NCBI GenBank assembly: GCA_037367355.1
Contig: CM074702.1
Span: 1,860,001-1,924,000, forward strand
Reading direction: 5' to 3'
DNA from: Neoscytalidium dimidiatum
Lineage: Eukaryota; Ascomycota; Dothideomycetes; Botryosphaeriales; Botryosphaeriaceae
Length of the DNA stretch: 64,000 bases
In this document: positions 10,912-21,700 of the stretch, in pieces
How positions within the stretch are numbered: the stretch's first letter is position 1
Layout of the letters: every line of letters begins with the position of its first letter
Made by a program: the position numbers and the translations under genes
The notes under the pieces: generated by a model
What the model saw: only the letters and a program-made list of their open reading frames with translations
What the model was told of the DNA's origin: nothing
Databases searched by the model: none

Positions 10912-11631
10912 ATGCCTGTCCCTGCCTACGGTGCTGCTCCCCTCAGCAAGACCTTTGCTTTGGTCAGAGTCTTGGAGGTCATCAGCATGATTATTGTTGT
11001 GGGGATTGCTGCCAACTTCGTCAACGATATTGTCTCGAGTGGCATCGAGCCTCCGAAGGAGGTCGTTGGCACTCTTAGCGTAGTAAGTTGCCACTTACTG
11101 ACAGTGCTCCGGTAAGGCTATGCTGACCCAAACAGACCTGCATTGCCACGCTCTACTGCCTCGTCAGCATTGCCTTTTTCTGGTCTGAAGCCCACCTCGG
11201 CCTTCTTGTTATGACGGCAGTCGACTTCCTGCTGCTCATCGCCTTCATCGTCGTCGCCGTCTGCCTTGGCAAGCCGATCTCCTTCCTGAACTGCTACGTT
11301 GTTCAGAGCACCTCCGAATCCGTCACCGCTGCCAATGCCTACACCTACTATAACAGCGTCAAGGCGAATCTCAACATCAGCGGCGCGGGACTGAATCTGG
11401 CGGCTTTCGCCGGTGCTACAAAGGCCAACTGTTTCGAGACCAAGACCATCTGGGGCTTGAGCATTGCGCTTTGGTAAGTTGCAGGGAAAAAAAAAACAAA
11501 ATTTCGCTTCGATTTTGAGGCTGACAACTCGATCTCGTAGCATTCTCTTCACCACTTCTTGCGTCCTTCTTCCCACGCTCTTTATGAAGAACAAGAAGGC
11601 CAACGCCGCTCCTCCTAAGGATGAGCCGTAA
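10912..11631 (+). CDS. MARVEL-like four-helix integral membrane protein
   Basis: Small membrane protein of the fungal MARVEL-like class, thought to act in membrane apposition or plasma-membrane domains. Exons are 10912-11082, 11136-11473 and 11541-11631 (199 residues). Four hydrophobic segments can be read at about residues 20-42 (VISMIIVVGIAA), 58-78 (CIATLYCLVSIAFFW), 82-106 (LLVMTAVDFLLLIAFIVVAV) and 163-182 (at the exon 2/3 junction, ILFTTSCVLLPTLF). A conserved-looking Asp-Phe in helix 3 and a loop with paired Cys (about residues 113 and 153) fit this class. The C-terminus is short and basic (MKNKKANAAPPKDEP), so probably cytosolic. Assignment is by topology and overall feel, not by a strict motif. 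Confidence 0.82.
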
Positions 11632-12058
11632 ATGATGCAAGCCATGTCCTTCGGACTCATCCCTGGGAAGCCATCGGAATTAGTTTCAGCACGCCCTACT
11701 GTCTTTGAAACATCGGTGTCAGCCAGCGAGACTATTCAAGCGTTGCATTTCCCGGAGTTGGTATAGTGTCAAGCTCGTCTTTCGATTTTGTGTTTTCTTT
11801 TCTCTTTCTTTCAGTCCTCATTTCTGTCACCTCGTCCTCAGCAGTTGAAGCTTCCTGCACGAACCACCAGACATCAGATGTCCTCTAATGTAATGACCAC
11901 TACAAAAAAAATGGATATACGGCGTTTTGGTTTTTTTTTTTTAAAAAAAATTATTTGTCACAATACGCAATACGTGAATGGATGAATTCTGGCTTGAGTA
12001 TAACAGCTGACTAATTTCCAGGCAACTGCGAAATATCAGAATTTCATGTCCTCTATAC
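11632..12058. other. Convergent 3' interval with T/A tract
   Basis: It lies between the stop codons of two converging genes. It includes a T11-A9 tract at about 11931-11950 that could fold on itself and may mark 3'-end formation. No gene is seen. Confidence 0.45.
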
Positions 12059-13684
12059 TCAAACGCCCACCTCTTTCCTCCCTTTCCGTTTCTTATCCCT
12101 CGCAGAGAGCGCCGCGATGATGGGGACCAGCAAGAACTGCGCCACGGTCGTCGCCAGCACGGACACGAAGCCCTTCTTGAACCTCGGCGCCTCGACGGCT
12201 GGGAACTGCAGCAGCTGCGACCACGCGGCGATGGCCTGGCCGATGGCGTTCATGCTGGCGGTCACGATGGCGCGCTCCTCGGCGTCGTCGGCCATGGTCA
12301 CCGTCGCCCAGCCCATCGTCAGCGGGCTCACGGCGCCCTCGAACCCGCAGACGACGAACGCGGCCACCCGCCCCGTCTCCCCGACGTCCCACGCCACCAG
12401 CAGCGCGACGCCAACGATCACCGGGACCGTGACGGCCAGGCTGGGGATCCAGAAGCGCCCGCCCAGCCTGTCGGCGGTGGTGCCGGCGCAGAAGGCGGCG
12501 ACGACGGAGAGCGCGGTCGCGATGGTCGGCAGCGTGTTGACGCGCGAGACGGAGTAGATGGCGGGCGACTTGGCCTTGAGGTAGAGGCTGAAGGGCGTCG
12601 AGTACGGCTGGAAGTTCTGGTCCATCAGCGTCCACTGCAGCACGAACGCGTACCAGTGCCACCGCCCGAAGACGCGCGCGAAGATGTCGCGGCTGACTTT
12701 GAGCTGCGGTGGCGCCGTCAGCCCGGCGAGCCGGGTCTGCGCGAAGGTGTGCTGGGTCGGCGTCAGGAGGCGCGGCTTCTTGCGCGCGGGGACGTCGGGA
12801 AAGATGAGGAAGCCGCTGTTTTGGGGAGGGAGCAAGGGTCAGTTTGTGTCTGGACGAAAAGAACGGCGGGGGGGCCTTACAGTATGGAGATGGGAATGGT
12901 TATTATGGTGTCAACGATGAAGAGCCACCGCCAGCCTGCCAGCCCGTGGGCGCCGTTCAGATTTGTGTAGGCGGCTGCTTGCAGGTAGCCGGCGAACATG
13001 GTGCCCAGGGGACTGGCGATGAAGAAGAGCGCAACGCGGCGGCCTATCTCGCTGGGTTTATACCACGATCCGATGACGTAGATGACGCCGGTGAAGCTGC
13101 AGCTCTCGAACAGACCGACGAGGAAGCGCATTGCGTATACGGTGTCCACGTTTTGCGCCCATGCCAGGCCGAAGGTGGCGAAACCCCATCCGATTTCGAG
13201 GGTAGGCAGGACCACGTTGACGGGATAGCGGGTAAGGTAGTAGCATGCTGGGATCATGGATGTGCAGTATGATGCCCAGAAAACAATTGTGATGTAGTTC
13301 AGTTGGTTACCGTGAAGGTGTAGGTCTTCTCTCATCCCCCTGTTGTTCCAGCCGTCAGTGAGTGGTGAAAGAGAAGAAAAAACGGAGTTGGCAGTTTCGT
13401 GCGGGCACTTACGAAACGTAAGCATTGGTTATGGATTGTTGATCCAGGTATTTGGTGAAGAACGACAAGCAACCGAAGATCAGAATCATCAAGTCCAGCT
13501 TCAGAACAAGCTTCTTCTCCAGGCTCGGCATGCTCTTGGGGTACCAATGGATAAAGGTCATGAAGCGGATCCATGCTCCTTCATTCTCGTCTTCGACAAT
13601 TTGCTCGCTTTCGGAGCCGTATGCCAGTCCTGGCTCCTCGCCAACGACGGCTTGTGAAACGTGCTTCTCCTGATCGGTTCCCAT
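12059..13684 (-). CDS. MFS transporter, Dal5-type anion:cation symporter
   Basis: Plasma-membrane permease of the allantoate/nicotinate/pantothenate (Dal5) family of the major facilitator superfamily, which imports organic anions with protons. Exons are 13413-13684, 12881-13339 and 12059-12815 (495 residues, normal length). The N-terminal cytosolic stretch is acidic. TM1 contains DLMILIFGCLSFFTKYLDQQ, the family pattern in which an Asp-Gln pair follows TM1. The signature RFLVGLFESCSFTG lies in TM4, and GWRWLFIVDTIITIPI fits the TM6 block. The C-terminal half, encoded by exon 3, holds the remaining helices and a basic tail (ARDKKRKGRK). The third exon is markedly more GC-rich than the others. 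The ATG at 13684 was chosen over a longer upstream frame because the extra residues look unlike the family. The substrate cannot be told. Confidence 0.9.
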
Positions 13685-15472
13685 GGTGGTTGATCGCAGA
13701 AGTGGGGTGTTGGAGGAACGCAGCAACAGCACGGCAACACCATATTGTAAAGCAGCAGCAAGATTATTTATACAGCGGCAAGTAAGTCCATGCTTCTCGG
13801 CGAATTCTCCGCATCCCGAGTGAAAGAATCGTCGAAGGTTGTGTTTGAGGGTGGGATTCTGAATCGCATCATCGTGACCCCACTTGGCCTCATCGAGGTG
13901 CAACCGCACCCCAACTCATGGGTATATGAGCACATCCATTCGCTACTAACAGATAGAGTAGCGTCTCCTACGCGTCTCCGGGCACTAGCCTTTACAGTAT
14001 TCAAATGTGCGTCTGGACCAGACTTGTCAGCTAATTCTTGCCGTCAGAGTAGGTGGAAAAGAAGAAGGGATGTAGGGAAATGCCTTGTAAATGTCTGCCA
14101 GGCGAGACGAGCAAGTGAAGTGTAGTCGTGAAACCCACGGATGCCTTGACCTTTGCGACTCTGACAAAGCATAGATGCATCGCTCCTAATCCACTCCTCA
14201 TCCATCGGTTGCGAAAAAGAGACTTGTCACCTGTTGGTGAGCACACGATCACGGTATCCGAGGCGTGTGGCTTCTAGCTGACATTGCGTTCGATACATGA
14301 GCTCCAGTCATGGATGGAGTTGGCAAGCGGAGGGGCAAATAGTGCCATACATTGTCTACAGAGCATTTGTCTCTCCGCCAGCAGGTTCAAGAGCTAGATC
14401 AGCGGGGCGATCGGCAGGATTGCGATCTCAGTTCTTCCTTGGAGCACCTTGATGAGAACGCTTGGGCTTATCTCCAGCCTTCAGCCAATCAGGGGTCGAC
14501 GGTTGGTTGGGCCCATGTGAAGATAATGGGTCTGTCAGAATTCCGGAGCAGATTGGCGTCATTGTCAAACCTTATGCGTTCTTGGAGATTCCATTACGGC
14601 GGCGCATCAGATTGCTGGAGCAAGTTGATGGGCACAGATAATCTCACGGCGGCGGTGGGATGCAAGGCGCTCTTGACGCCGGGATCTTGAGCGGTGGTGT
14701 CCGCCGACGGAGAGCAGAGCTGGCCAGGTTTGATGCAGAGGGTGATGTGAAAATCTCATTCCAGGCGCAGGGCTCCGCTAAAAATTCTCCATCGCTGCCG
14801 TCGGCGGCCAAAGCTCCTTGCCCGATCGGGAATGGCGGTCGGCCTTGGCTGCAAATCAGGCGGCTACCGCGAGCGCTGTATGCCACTGTGCCACCAGCCC
14901 GCGAGGTACCGTGCCGGTCCAGAGCTCGCCCAGCACGACGGAACGGATGCGGATGCCTCGTGTGAAGAGACGCATGTCCGCCTCCAAATTTTCCATCAGC
15001 CATATGACCGCCCCGTACTTATGCCTGACCCCTCCCGCGTTCCTGCGCCCGGAGAGCAGACACTGCGCCTGCCTCCCTCCATCGCGCCGCCGCTCCACAT
15101 TCAGCCGCCGTCCCCGCCACGCAGACTGTCGTCATTCGTCAATTGCTCTCTCTTCCGCGACTGCGCTCTCTACTCTTCCCTACCTACCCCAGCTTTTGCG
15201 CCGACCGAGCCTGGCTATCCCTAGTCATCAGCTCTCTCGAATCCGAGCAAACCGCCGATACCCAGCGTGTCGCTCGGCAACTAGCCGTCGCAGACGGCCT
15301 GACGTCGTGCATCGCAACCACGCTTGCGCCGCGCCTCCGCAGTTGACGACCACCTGATCACCTCCGCTCTTGCCGCAGCCGCGACTTGCCCTCCTCCTGT
15401 CCAATCCACCACCGAGGAACAGGACTGTTACCGCTCCCTACGCCCGAGTCTCTCCCACAAACATCGCCCGTC
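13685..15472. other. Intergenic between divergent transporters
   Basis: It holds the promoters of two divergent MFS genes. Bases 15020-15470 are C-rich and CT-rich, consistent with the leader of the downstream gene. Many overlapping open frames occur, none with family features. Confidence 0.4.
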
Positions 15473-17454
15473 ATGGCTATGATACAACGCGTTTCGTCGA
15501 TGGAGGCTATACAGCCTTGGAGAAGCCGGTCCGTGTCGCCCGCTGGGAGTGAGCGTCGCAAGCTCAGTTTCAATCCAGTCGGACATGGGGCTTGGGGTCC
15601 CGCTGCTCATGAGGAGCTCGTGCCAGCCTTCGAGGTCTCCAGAACGAAGCGCATATGTAAGCCGATCGAGCCAGCTACGTTACTGCTCGGGATATTCAAG
15701 GCTGACACATCCTTCAGTACAGGTTGCCGCCGCCGTTATCTACTGCCTTCTGGCTGCTGGAATCGTCTTTGGCTACGCCGCAATTAAACCCGTTTTGATC
15801 GAACAGGGCGTGTACCGACAGCTCTGCACCGAGAAGGAGCTCGAAAATGGTATGAGGGTGTGCTACGAGCAGGAGCTTAGGCGAGTGTGCGCGCACCGAA
15901 TGAGCATGGAGGCAATAGGCTGATGCGGGATAGGCTCAACTTCATGTTTACCGTGGCTGCCGTCTCTACCAACGTCTGCGCCCTGCCTGTAGGCACTATC
16001 CTCGACCGTTTTGGTCCTCGCATCAGCGGCTTGATTGGCGTCATATTTCTTACCACCGGCGCCCTCTTCTTCGCCTTCGCCGCTGACCTACCGTTCGACG
16101 GGTACATCCCTGGCTACCTTTTCATGGCGCTCGGCGGACCTTTCGTGTTTATCTCTTCGTTCCAGCTCAGCAACACCTTTCCACGCTACTCGGGTCTCAT
16201 TCTGGCCCTTCTGACAGGAGCGTTCGATACCTCGTCAGCACTGTTCCTCTTCTACAGGCTTATCTATCAAGCCACTGGCGGAGAACTCACCCCCAAAAAG
16301 TTCTTCTTGATCTATCTGGTCGTGCCTGTATATATTCTTATTGTACAGATCACACTCATGCCTAGCAAGTCTTATGAGACTATTGGCGAGCTTGCCAACC
16401 GCGCCGATGACGCGGCCACTGACTACCACGACTCGGATGACGATATTCAGGAGGAATACATCGTTCAGCGTTTGCGCGACGACCGGAGAGCCCGTCGAGA
16501 AAGCCTGGCGAGCGAAATCACTGCACTGCTGGATGGTAAGGATACAGTCAAGCGTGCTGAAGAGGAAGAGAAGAAGAAGGAGGTCAGCGGTGTATGGGGT
16601 GCGCTCCACGGCAAGACCGCTGCTCAGCAGATCTTCACTCCCTGGTTCATCCTGATCACCCTCTTCACAGTCATCCAGATGACCCGCATCAATTATTTTG
16701 TGGCGACTATCAGGTCCCAGTACGAGTTTCTCCTAGGAGACTATCACAAGGCGGTGCAAGTGAATTCTTTCTTCGACGTTGCTCTACCCCTTGGCGGTGT
16801 CATCAGCGTGCCGTTCATTGGGTTGATCTTGGATAACACCAGTACACCCTTTGTGCTCGCCTTACTTGTGGTTTTTGCAACTACCATCGGTATCCTAGGC
16901 GTGATACCCCAATTATGGGCGGCGTACGCGAACATCTGTCTCTTTGTGGTGTACCGTCCATTCTATTATACCGCAGTCTCGTAAGTTTGCCCTCGCCACA
17001 CACCAGCTTACTCTTCCAACGGACTTTGATGAGCGGAAGACTAAAATTTGATGCCTGATTTAATAGAGACTACGCTGCCAAAGTCTTTGGCTTCGCAACC
17101 TTTGGAAAGGTTTATGGGCTTATCATCTGCTTGGCTGGCCTTCTTAACTTCCTCCAATCCGGTCTCGATGCACTTACTCATCGCACTTTCCATAATAATC
17201 CCATCCCGGTCAACATAATTCTGATGGCGACCGCCTTCGCCATCGGCGTGGCCCTTGTGACCTTTGTATCCTGGAAGAGCAAAGTCATTCACCGGGAGCG
17301 AGTTGAAGAGGATGCTGAGGATGCTCGGGAGGTTCTTATGCCCGGTGCCGATATGGGCTTTGAGAACATCGACCATGCCAACGGTGGCTATGACGGCAAT
17401 GAAGACAGCCCGCGTCAAGGTAGGACTTACGGCACTGTGAATGAAAGTACGTGA
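15473..17454 (+). CDS. FMP42-like MFS carrier (SLC43/LAT3-related)
   Basis: Twelve-helix carrier of the fungal FMP42 group, related to SLC43 neutral amino-acid transporters; in yeast it is reported from vacuolar and mitochondrial fractions, and its substrate is not settled. Exons are 15473-15656, 15718-15880, 15934-16980 and 17067-17454 (593 residues). Frame is kept through all three junctions. TM1 is VAAAVIYCLLAAGIVFGYA. The luminal loop has the Cys pair typical of the group (QLCTEKE.. VCYEQEL), and TM2-3 contain NVCALPVGTILDRFGPR. A long, highly charged cytosolic loop (about residues 280-340, Asp/Glu/Arg-rich) separates the two six-helix halves. Intron 2 is a GC-AG intron (AG|GCGAGT ... GATAG); only this splice yields the conserved ELRLNFMFT. 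The C-terminal tail is acidic and hydrophilic. Confidence 0.9.
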
Positions 17455-17938
17455 ACGAGAGTACCGTCTTAGAAGAGGTATTGAGGTTACTGCTAAAGAT
17501 GGCAAGTTGTTGGGAAGGAGGAGAAGATTTCGATTCTCGTTTCGGCTTCAAAGGTTTTGGATAAAATAACAGGACATATGGGTTGGGTTTCTGGTTTTAC
17601 ATGCGATATATCCTTTTCATGTTCTATGGCCCGGAGCGGAGATTTCTTCTGTATTTCCGGCATAGCATGGTGTTTGGGGCATTGTTACTCGTATCTGCTT
17701 GGGTCTGCACACTTTTGGCACTTCACGTCGACTCAAAGAGTTCCCAGATGTCTGTGAATTCGTCATTATTGACTTCCTATCAAATTGTTACAACGTTTTC
17801 ATGCCGTGGTATAAATGAGAGCTGCTTTCCATCAGAGACATTTAACCACAATGTAGCACAATGTTTGTCGAGACCGCATTGCGGACATGGAACGACGTTT
17901 TCCCATTCTTGATTCCCGAAGAAAATTACTTATGGCAC
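17455..17938. other. Convergent 3' interval
   Basis: It lies between the FMP42-like stop and the PhiA-like stop on the other strand. A plus-strand frame at 17583-17912 looks partly hydrophobic but lacks a family pattern and sits where 3' UTRs are expected. Confidence 0.4.
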
Positions 17939-18614
17939 TCAATTCGAATACTCACAACCCAGCGCTTTCGGCAATTGAATCACTTCCGCCCTGAACGACC
18001 TGCAATTCTTGTTTCCACCCGGATTTTTCACACCGGCGTTCAACCACACCGACCACGGACCCTTCCTATCCTCACCGGCCGGACACGCGATGAACTCATG
18101 GTCTTTCCTCCACGTCAGGTAACTCGGTTCCTTCTCCGTGCCCGCGCCCATGAAGCCGAAGTCCGTCGTCGTGATCCGGTTCCTGTTCAGCCGCCGCGCC
18201 TCCTCCTGGTCGCGCGTGTACCGCAGCACGCCCTGCCCCATGCCGGACACGTCCGACCATAGCTGCTGCCGCTTGCTCCCCGTCTTCGGGTCCCACAGAT
18301 ACCACTCCCCATTCCCGCGCACCGTGAAGGCCGCGAAGGGCCGGCTCTGGTCGCTCTTCGGCCCGCACCGCGCGTCGCGGTTGGGCGAGTGGATGAGCAG
18401 CCCGCCGCGCTGCGCGGAGATGCGCGCTCTGTGGATGTTCGGCGCGTCGGGCGCTTGCACCACGAGCCCGAAGGCCGTGGGTGGTGGTGCCGGCGTGTTG
18501 CGCGGCTCGAGGGCGTCGAGGACTGGGTCGGGGTTGGGCTCTGAGTCGGCAACGGGGACGCCCAGTGTGAGGGGAGAAAGGAGGGCGGTGGTAAGGAGGG
18601 TTTTGATGAAGAGC

Positions 18615-18616
<2 letters not shown>
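17939..18616 (-). CDS. Secreted PhiA / IgE-binding-like cell-wall protein
   Basis: Single-exon gene for 225 residues. The start at 18616 gives a clear signal peptide (MLFIKTLLTTALLSPLTLGV, cleavage near residue 20-23), then a Pro-rich stretch. Two blocks resemble the Aspergillus cell-wall protein PhiA as I know it: VSGMGQGVLRYT near the middle and WSVWLNAGVKNPGGNKNC near the C-terminus. The FGLVV start of the mature domain also fits. PhiA-type proteins are abundant cell-wall proteins tied to phialide and conidium development; the role here is inferred. Cys residues are few (four in the mature part), so it is not a typical small cysteine-rich effector. An upstream-extended frame reaches 18721, but it lacks a signal peptide at its start. 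A good TATA element lies about 118 bp upstream. Confidence 0.72.
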
Positions 18617-18647
<31 letters not shown>

Positions 18648-18733
18648 GATGCTCTTGAATAGCTCTTTTGTATTGGATGAAACGGTGCTGATGGCTTGCA
18701 GTAATGCGCACCTTTGGCCATGGTCAGGAAGCC

Positions 18734-18739
18734 TTTATA
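18734..18739 (-). promoter_or_regulatory. Candidate TATA box of the PhiA-like gene
   Basis: The minus strand reads CTATAAAGGCTTC, 118 bp upstream of the start codon. The same core, TATAAAGGCTT, stands upstream of the MDR reductase gene at 63234. Confidence 0.5.
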
Positions 18740-21700
18740 GATTTCAAGATTCTATCCATCTTTCCCGTTCTATACTCGGTATCCACAACACTTCGAGCTT
18801 CACCGAGCCCGATGTTGTTAAAATTGGTATTGTGAAAGTTTGTTCCGATAGGCTTTATGAACCAACAAGATCAGGTCACCCGCAACACGACCAATCTCCT
18901 CGTATTCGGCCTTGACTGCATCAGCAAAGTTGGTAAACGGAAAGCATGGCTCAGTAAGTAGGTGTTACTGAGGTCGGCCGATATTGCTTTCTATTCGCCG
19001 ATCTCGGGGTATCTTCCCCGGAACTTGCTATTCCGGGTGCTCGGAGCCACTAACACGACAGTTGACACCTATGCGTACGGAGAGGAGAGAACGCGGACGT
19101 CACCCTATGCCCACCTCCTATGGCGCAAGTCAAAGGTGTATATATACTTGCTACCTCACTCGATTGACTGCGTTGAGGGAACACCGCGGCATCCTCAATC
19201 TATTTTGCTTTCGGGGCACCGTGAAATGTCAAGAGCTTGGGAAAATAATATTTTCAGGGGACAACACACTCATTCAGCCGCTTCGGCCCAACGGCAGTAC
19301 TCTCTTGCGCTCGATGATTCCTTTGCGACATGCAATTCCCAGAATCTCTTGAGCACTACCGGAAGTGTAGCGAGCAAAAAAACCATAGACGCAGCAAATG
19401 GGTTGACAAATTCACCATGTACGATGGTCATGCCTGTGGTCGGAAGAGCATATCCCAGAGACAAGCTTTCATCTGTTCTATTTTTACGCTTCGTATCCAT
19501 AATGAGATTGATGGCTACTTTGTGCTCCGCTTCCTAATAGGATCTCTGGAGAACTGAAAGACATGTTCTAGACCTAGAGCCACGCCAGGTGACTACGGAA
19601 ACACCGCTAACACCAGATGTTGGAAATTTCTCAGAAAAGGTCAGCAAGGTGTCAAATAAAAGGTTGAAGAAAGCATTGCTTATCATTCAACTTCATATCA
19701 GTGACTTTTTAAAGGCAGTTGAAAATATTAATAGATTTATCTCGAGAGAAGAAACTGCTGCACGGTGTTCATTATCACAATCTCATGGGCCCATGAATCC
19801 AATGACTGGAGATCCCCTACGGGCTGCACCACCACGCGGTCTATATTATTTTTCTCATTCCAAGCTTTTCAAAGTCTATCTACATGCTTTTTTGTGCTTG
19901 AATTCCCAATTCAAACCTCCGATGTCAAATCCATGGCGGAGGGCAACAGTCCCAGAACGTCGTAACTTCCCTCGAGGCCTCTAGGCATATCCACCATCCT
20001 CTTCTCACCGGATGCCCCGTTTTAGACTCAATCTGGTGCTTTTCGACTTCTTTTTGCATGCGTCCGGTTTGCTGTGCTCTGGAACCTTTAGGCTTCTTCC
20101 CCGCCCCCTCCATCAAGATAGCACCCGGGTCTTCAAAGCAACTGTCACTTTGACATTCTCGCTAGTTATTCCAAGGCTAATTGGGCTCATGTTTGAATGA
20201 TCAATTTGGATGCATCATGGCCAGCATCCAAAACTCCCTTCCTGTTGGAGCAAAACCTCGTATGCACTTCTATTCGTTGTTGTTGTTGTCTGTGAAAGAG
20301 AGCGAAGGAGCTAAACTACCCAGCGGCGCTAGCGCCGCGCTAAGCGCACCTGCCATAACACTCCCAATGCGCTCCGTGCAGTGGCTCGATTATTCCGTAG
20401 ATACCCAGAGCGATGTCTTGAAAGCTGAATTAGAAGATTTATATTAACTGTAAACACAGATCCGATATGATGCATCAAGATTTGAGTAGGAGTCAGATAC
20501 ACCTAGAAAACAATCGGGGTGGGTAAGCGTCCGCTGGAGTCTGGCCCTGTCCAGTCACCAGCTACTCACACTAACTGTAGACTACGGGTCTCTTGTTGAA
20601 ATACGTTAAATGAAATCAATATACCATCTTACTAGTCGGAGAGAGTTTTTTTTTATTTTATTCTTGTGGTAATGTGTTAGCCCGTAGAAGAGCCTGCCAC
20701 GCGCCGTCAAAGAGTGGCATGTACTTTCTAAATACTACGTAGAGCCACCTTAGCTTCTAATATGTCTTATTTCTCAGTAACAGTATGTTCAGACTCTTTC
20801 AGTATCTAGAGTCAACGTTGTCAACTTTGTTGACCGGGATCCGGCGTGCTCCCATCTGATGTGCTTGAGATGAATGTTCACTTAGTACCAACGGGATTTT
20901 TTTCCCCCCACAAGGACCGCTGTTTGCAATGACGCCAGAATAATATCGCTGGTTAGATATCTGGTCATTTGCTTGAGAAATAACTCTTAAGAGAATTACG
21001 GACTGAATAGTATAATCAGACTGTAGTGATAGAAATAGCGTGGAGCTACTCTTCATCAAGTCTCTGATTACCACTTCCATGAGCGTTTAGTCAATCAACC
21101 ATTACAAAGAACAAAAATGCTGTCTGCGTTACATCGATGGTCAGGTCAGTGTCTCTCTGTACAAAGCAACCAGAGTGAATACCTGATAACGGGCTCCGCC
21201 GTGTTTCTTAGGCGTATTTGCTGGACGAAAAACTAGAGCCGCCACCATCATTGCACACTCGAAAGAAAAATCTTGCGCCCCGATGAGCATCTCAACAGTC
21301 TCTTGATTTTGAGCCCAAGGCCGACTCATGCATACTGCGTCAAATTCGAGAAACCAGCCCAAGATGATAGGAGTTCATGCTTGCAGGGCGAGCACGATCT
21401 TGATTTAGTGCATGTTCCCTTTCAAACAACTTCTATTCCATGACGCCCAAGCATGGCCGAGCATCGGCCCTGAAGCCCAACGGACTCGTATTTCTTAGAC
21501 ACCCAAGATCGCCGACGCTGCTTCATCTGCTTGAACGAGTAATTTCGGAAAAGTGTATGGTAATCGTGGAGGAGCAGACGTAGCACGGAGAAGTGGCCCG
21601 GAATTACAACGCTGTCCTTCGCAGAACTCCGTCATCGCTCCCGGAAGCTTCGTGGGAATGAGATGTCCCAGAGATGTATTTGATGAGCTCACGAGGGAAC

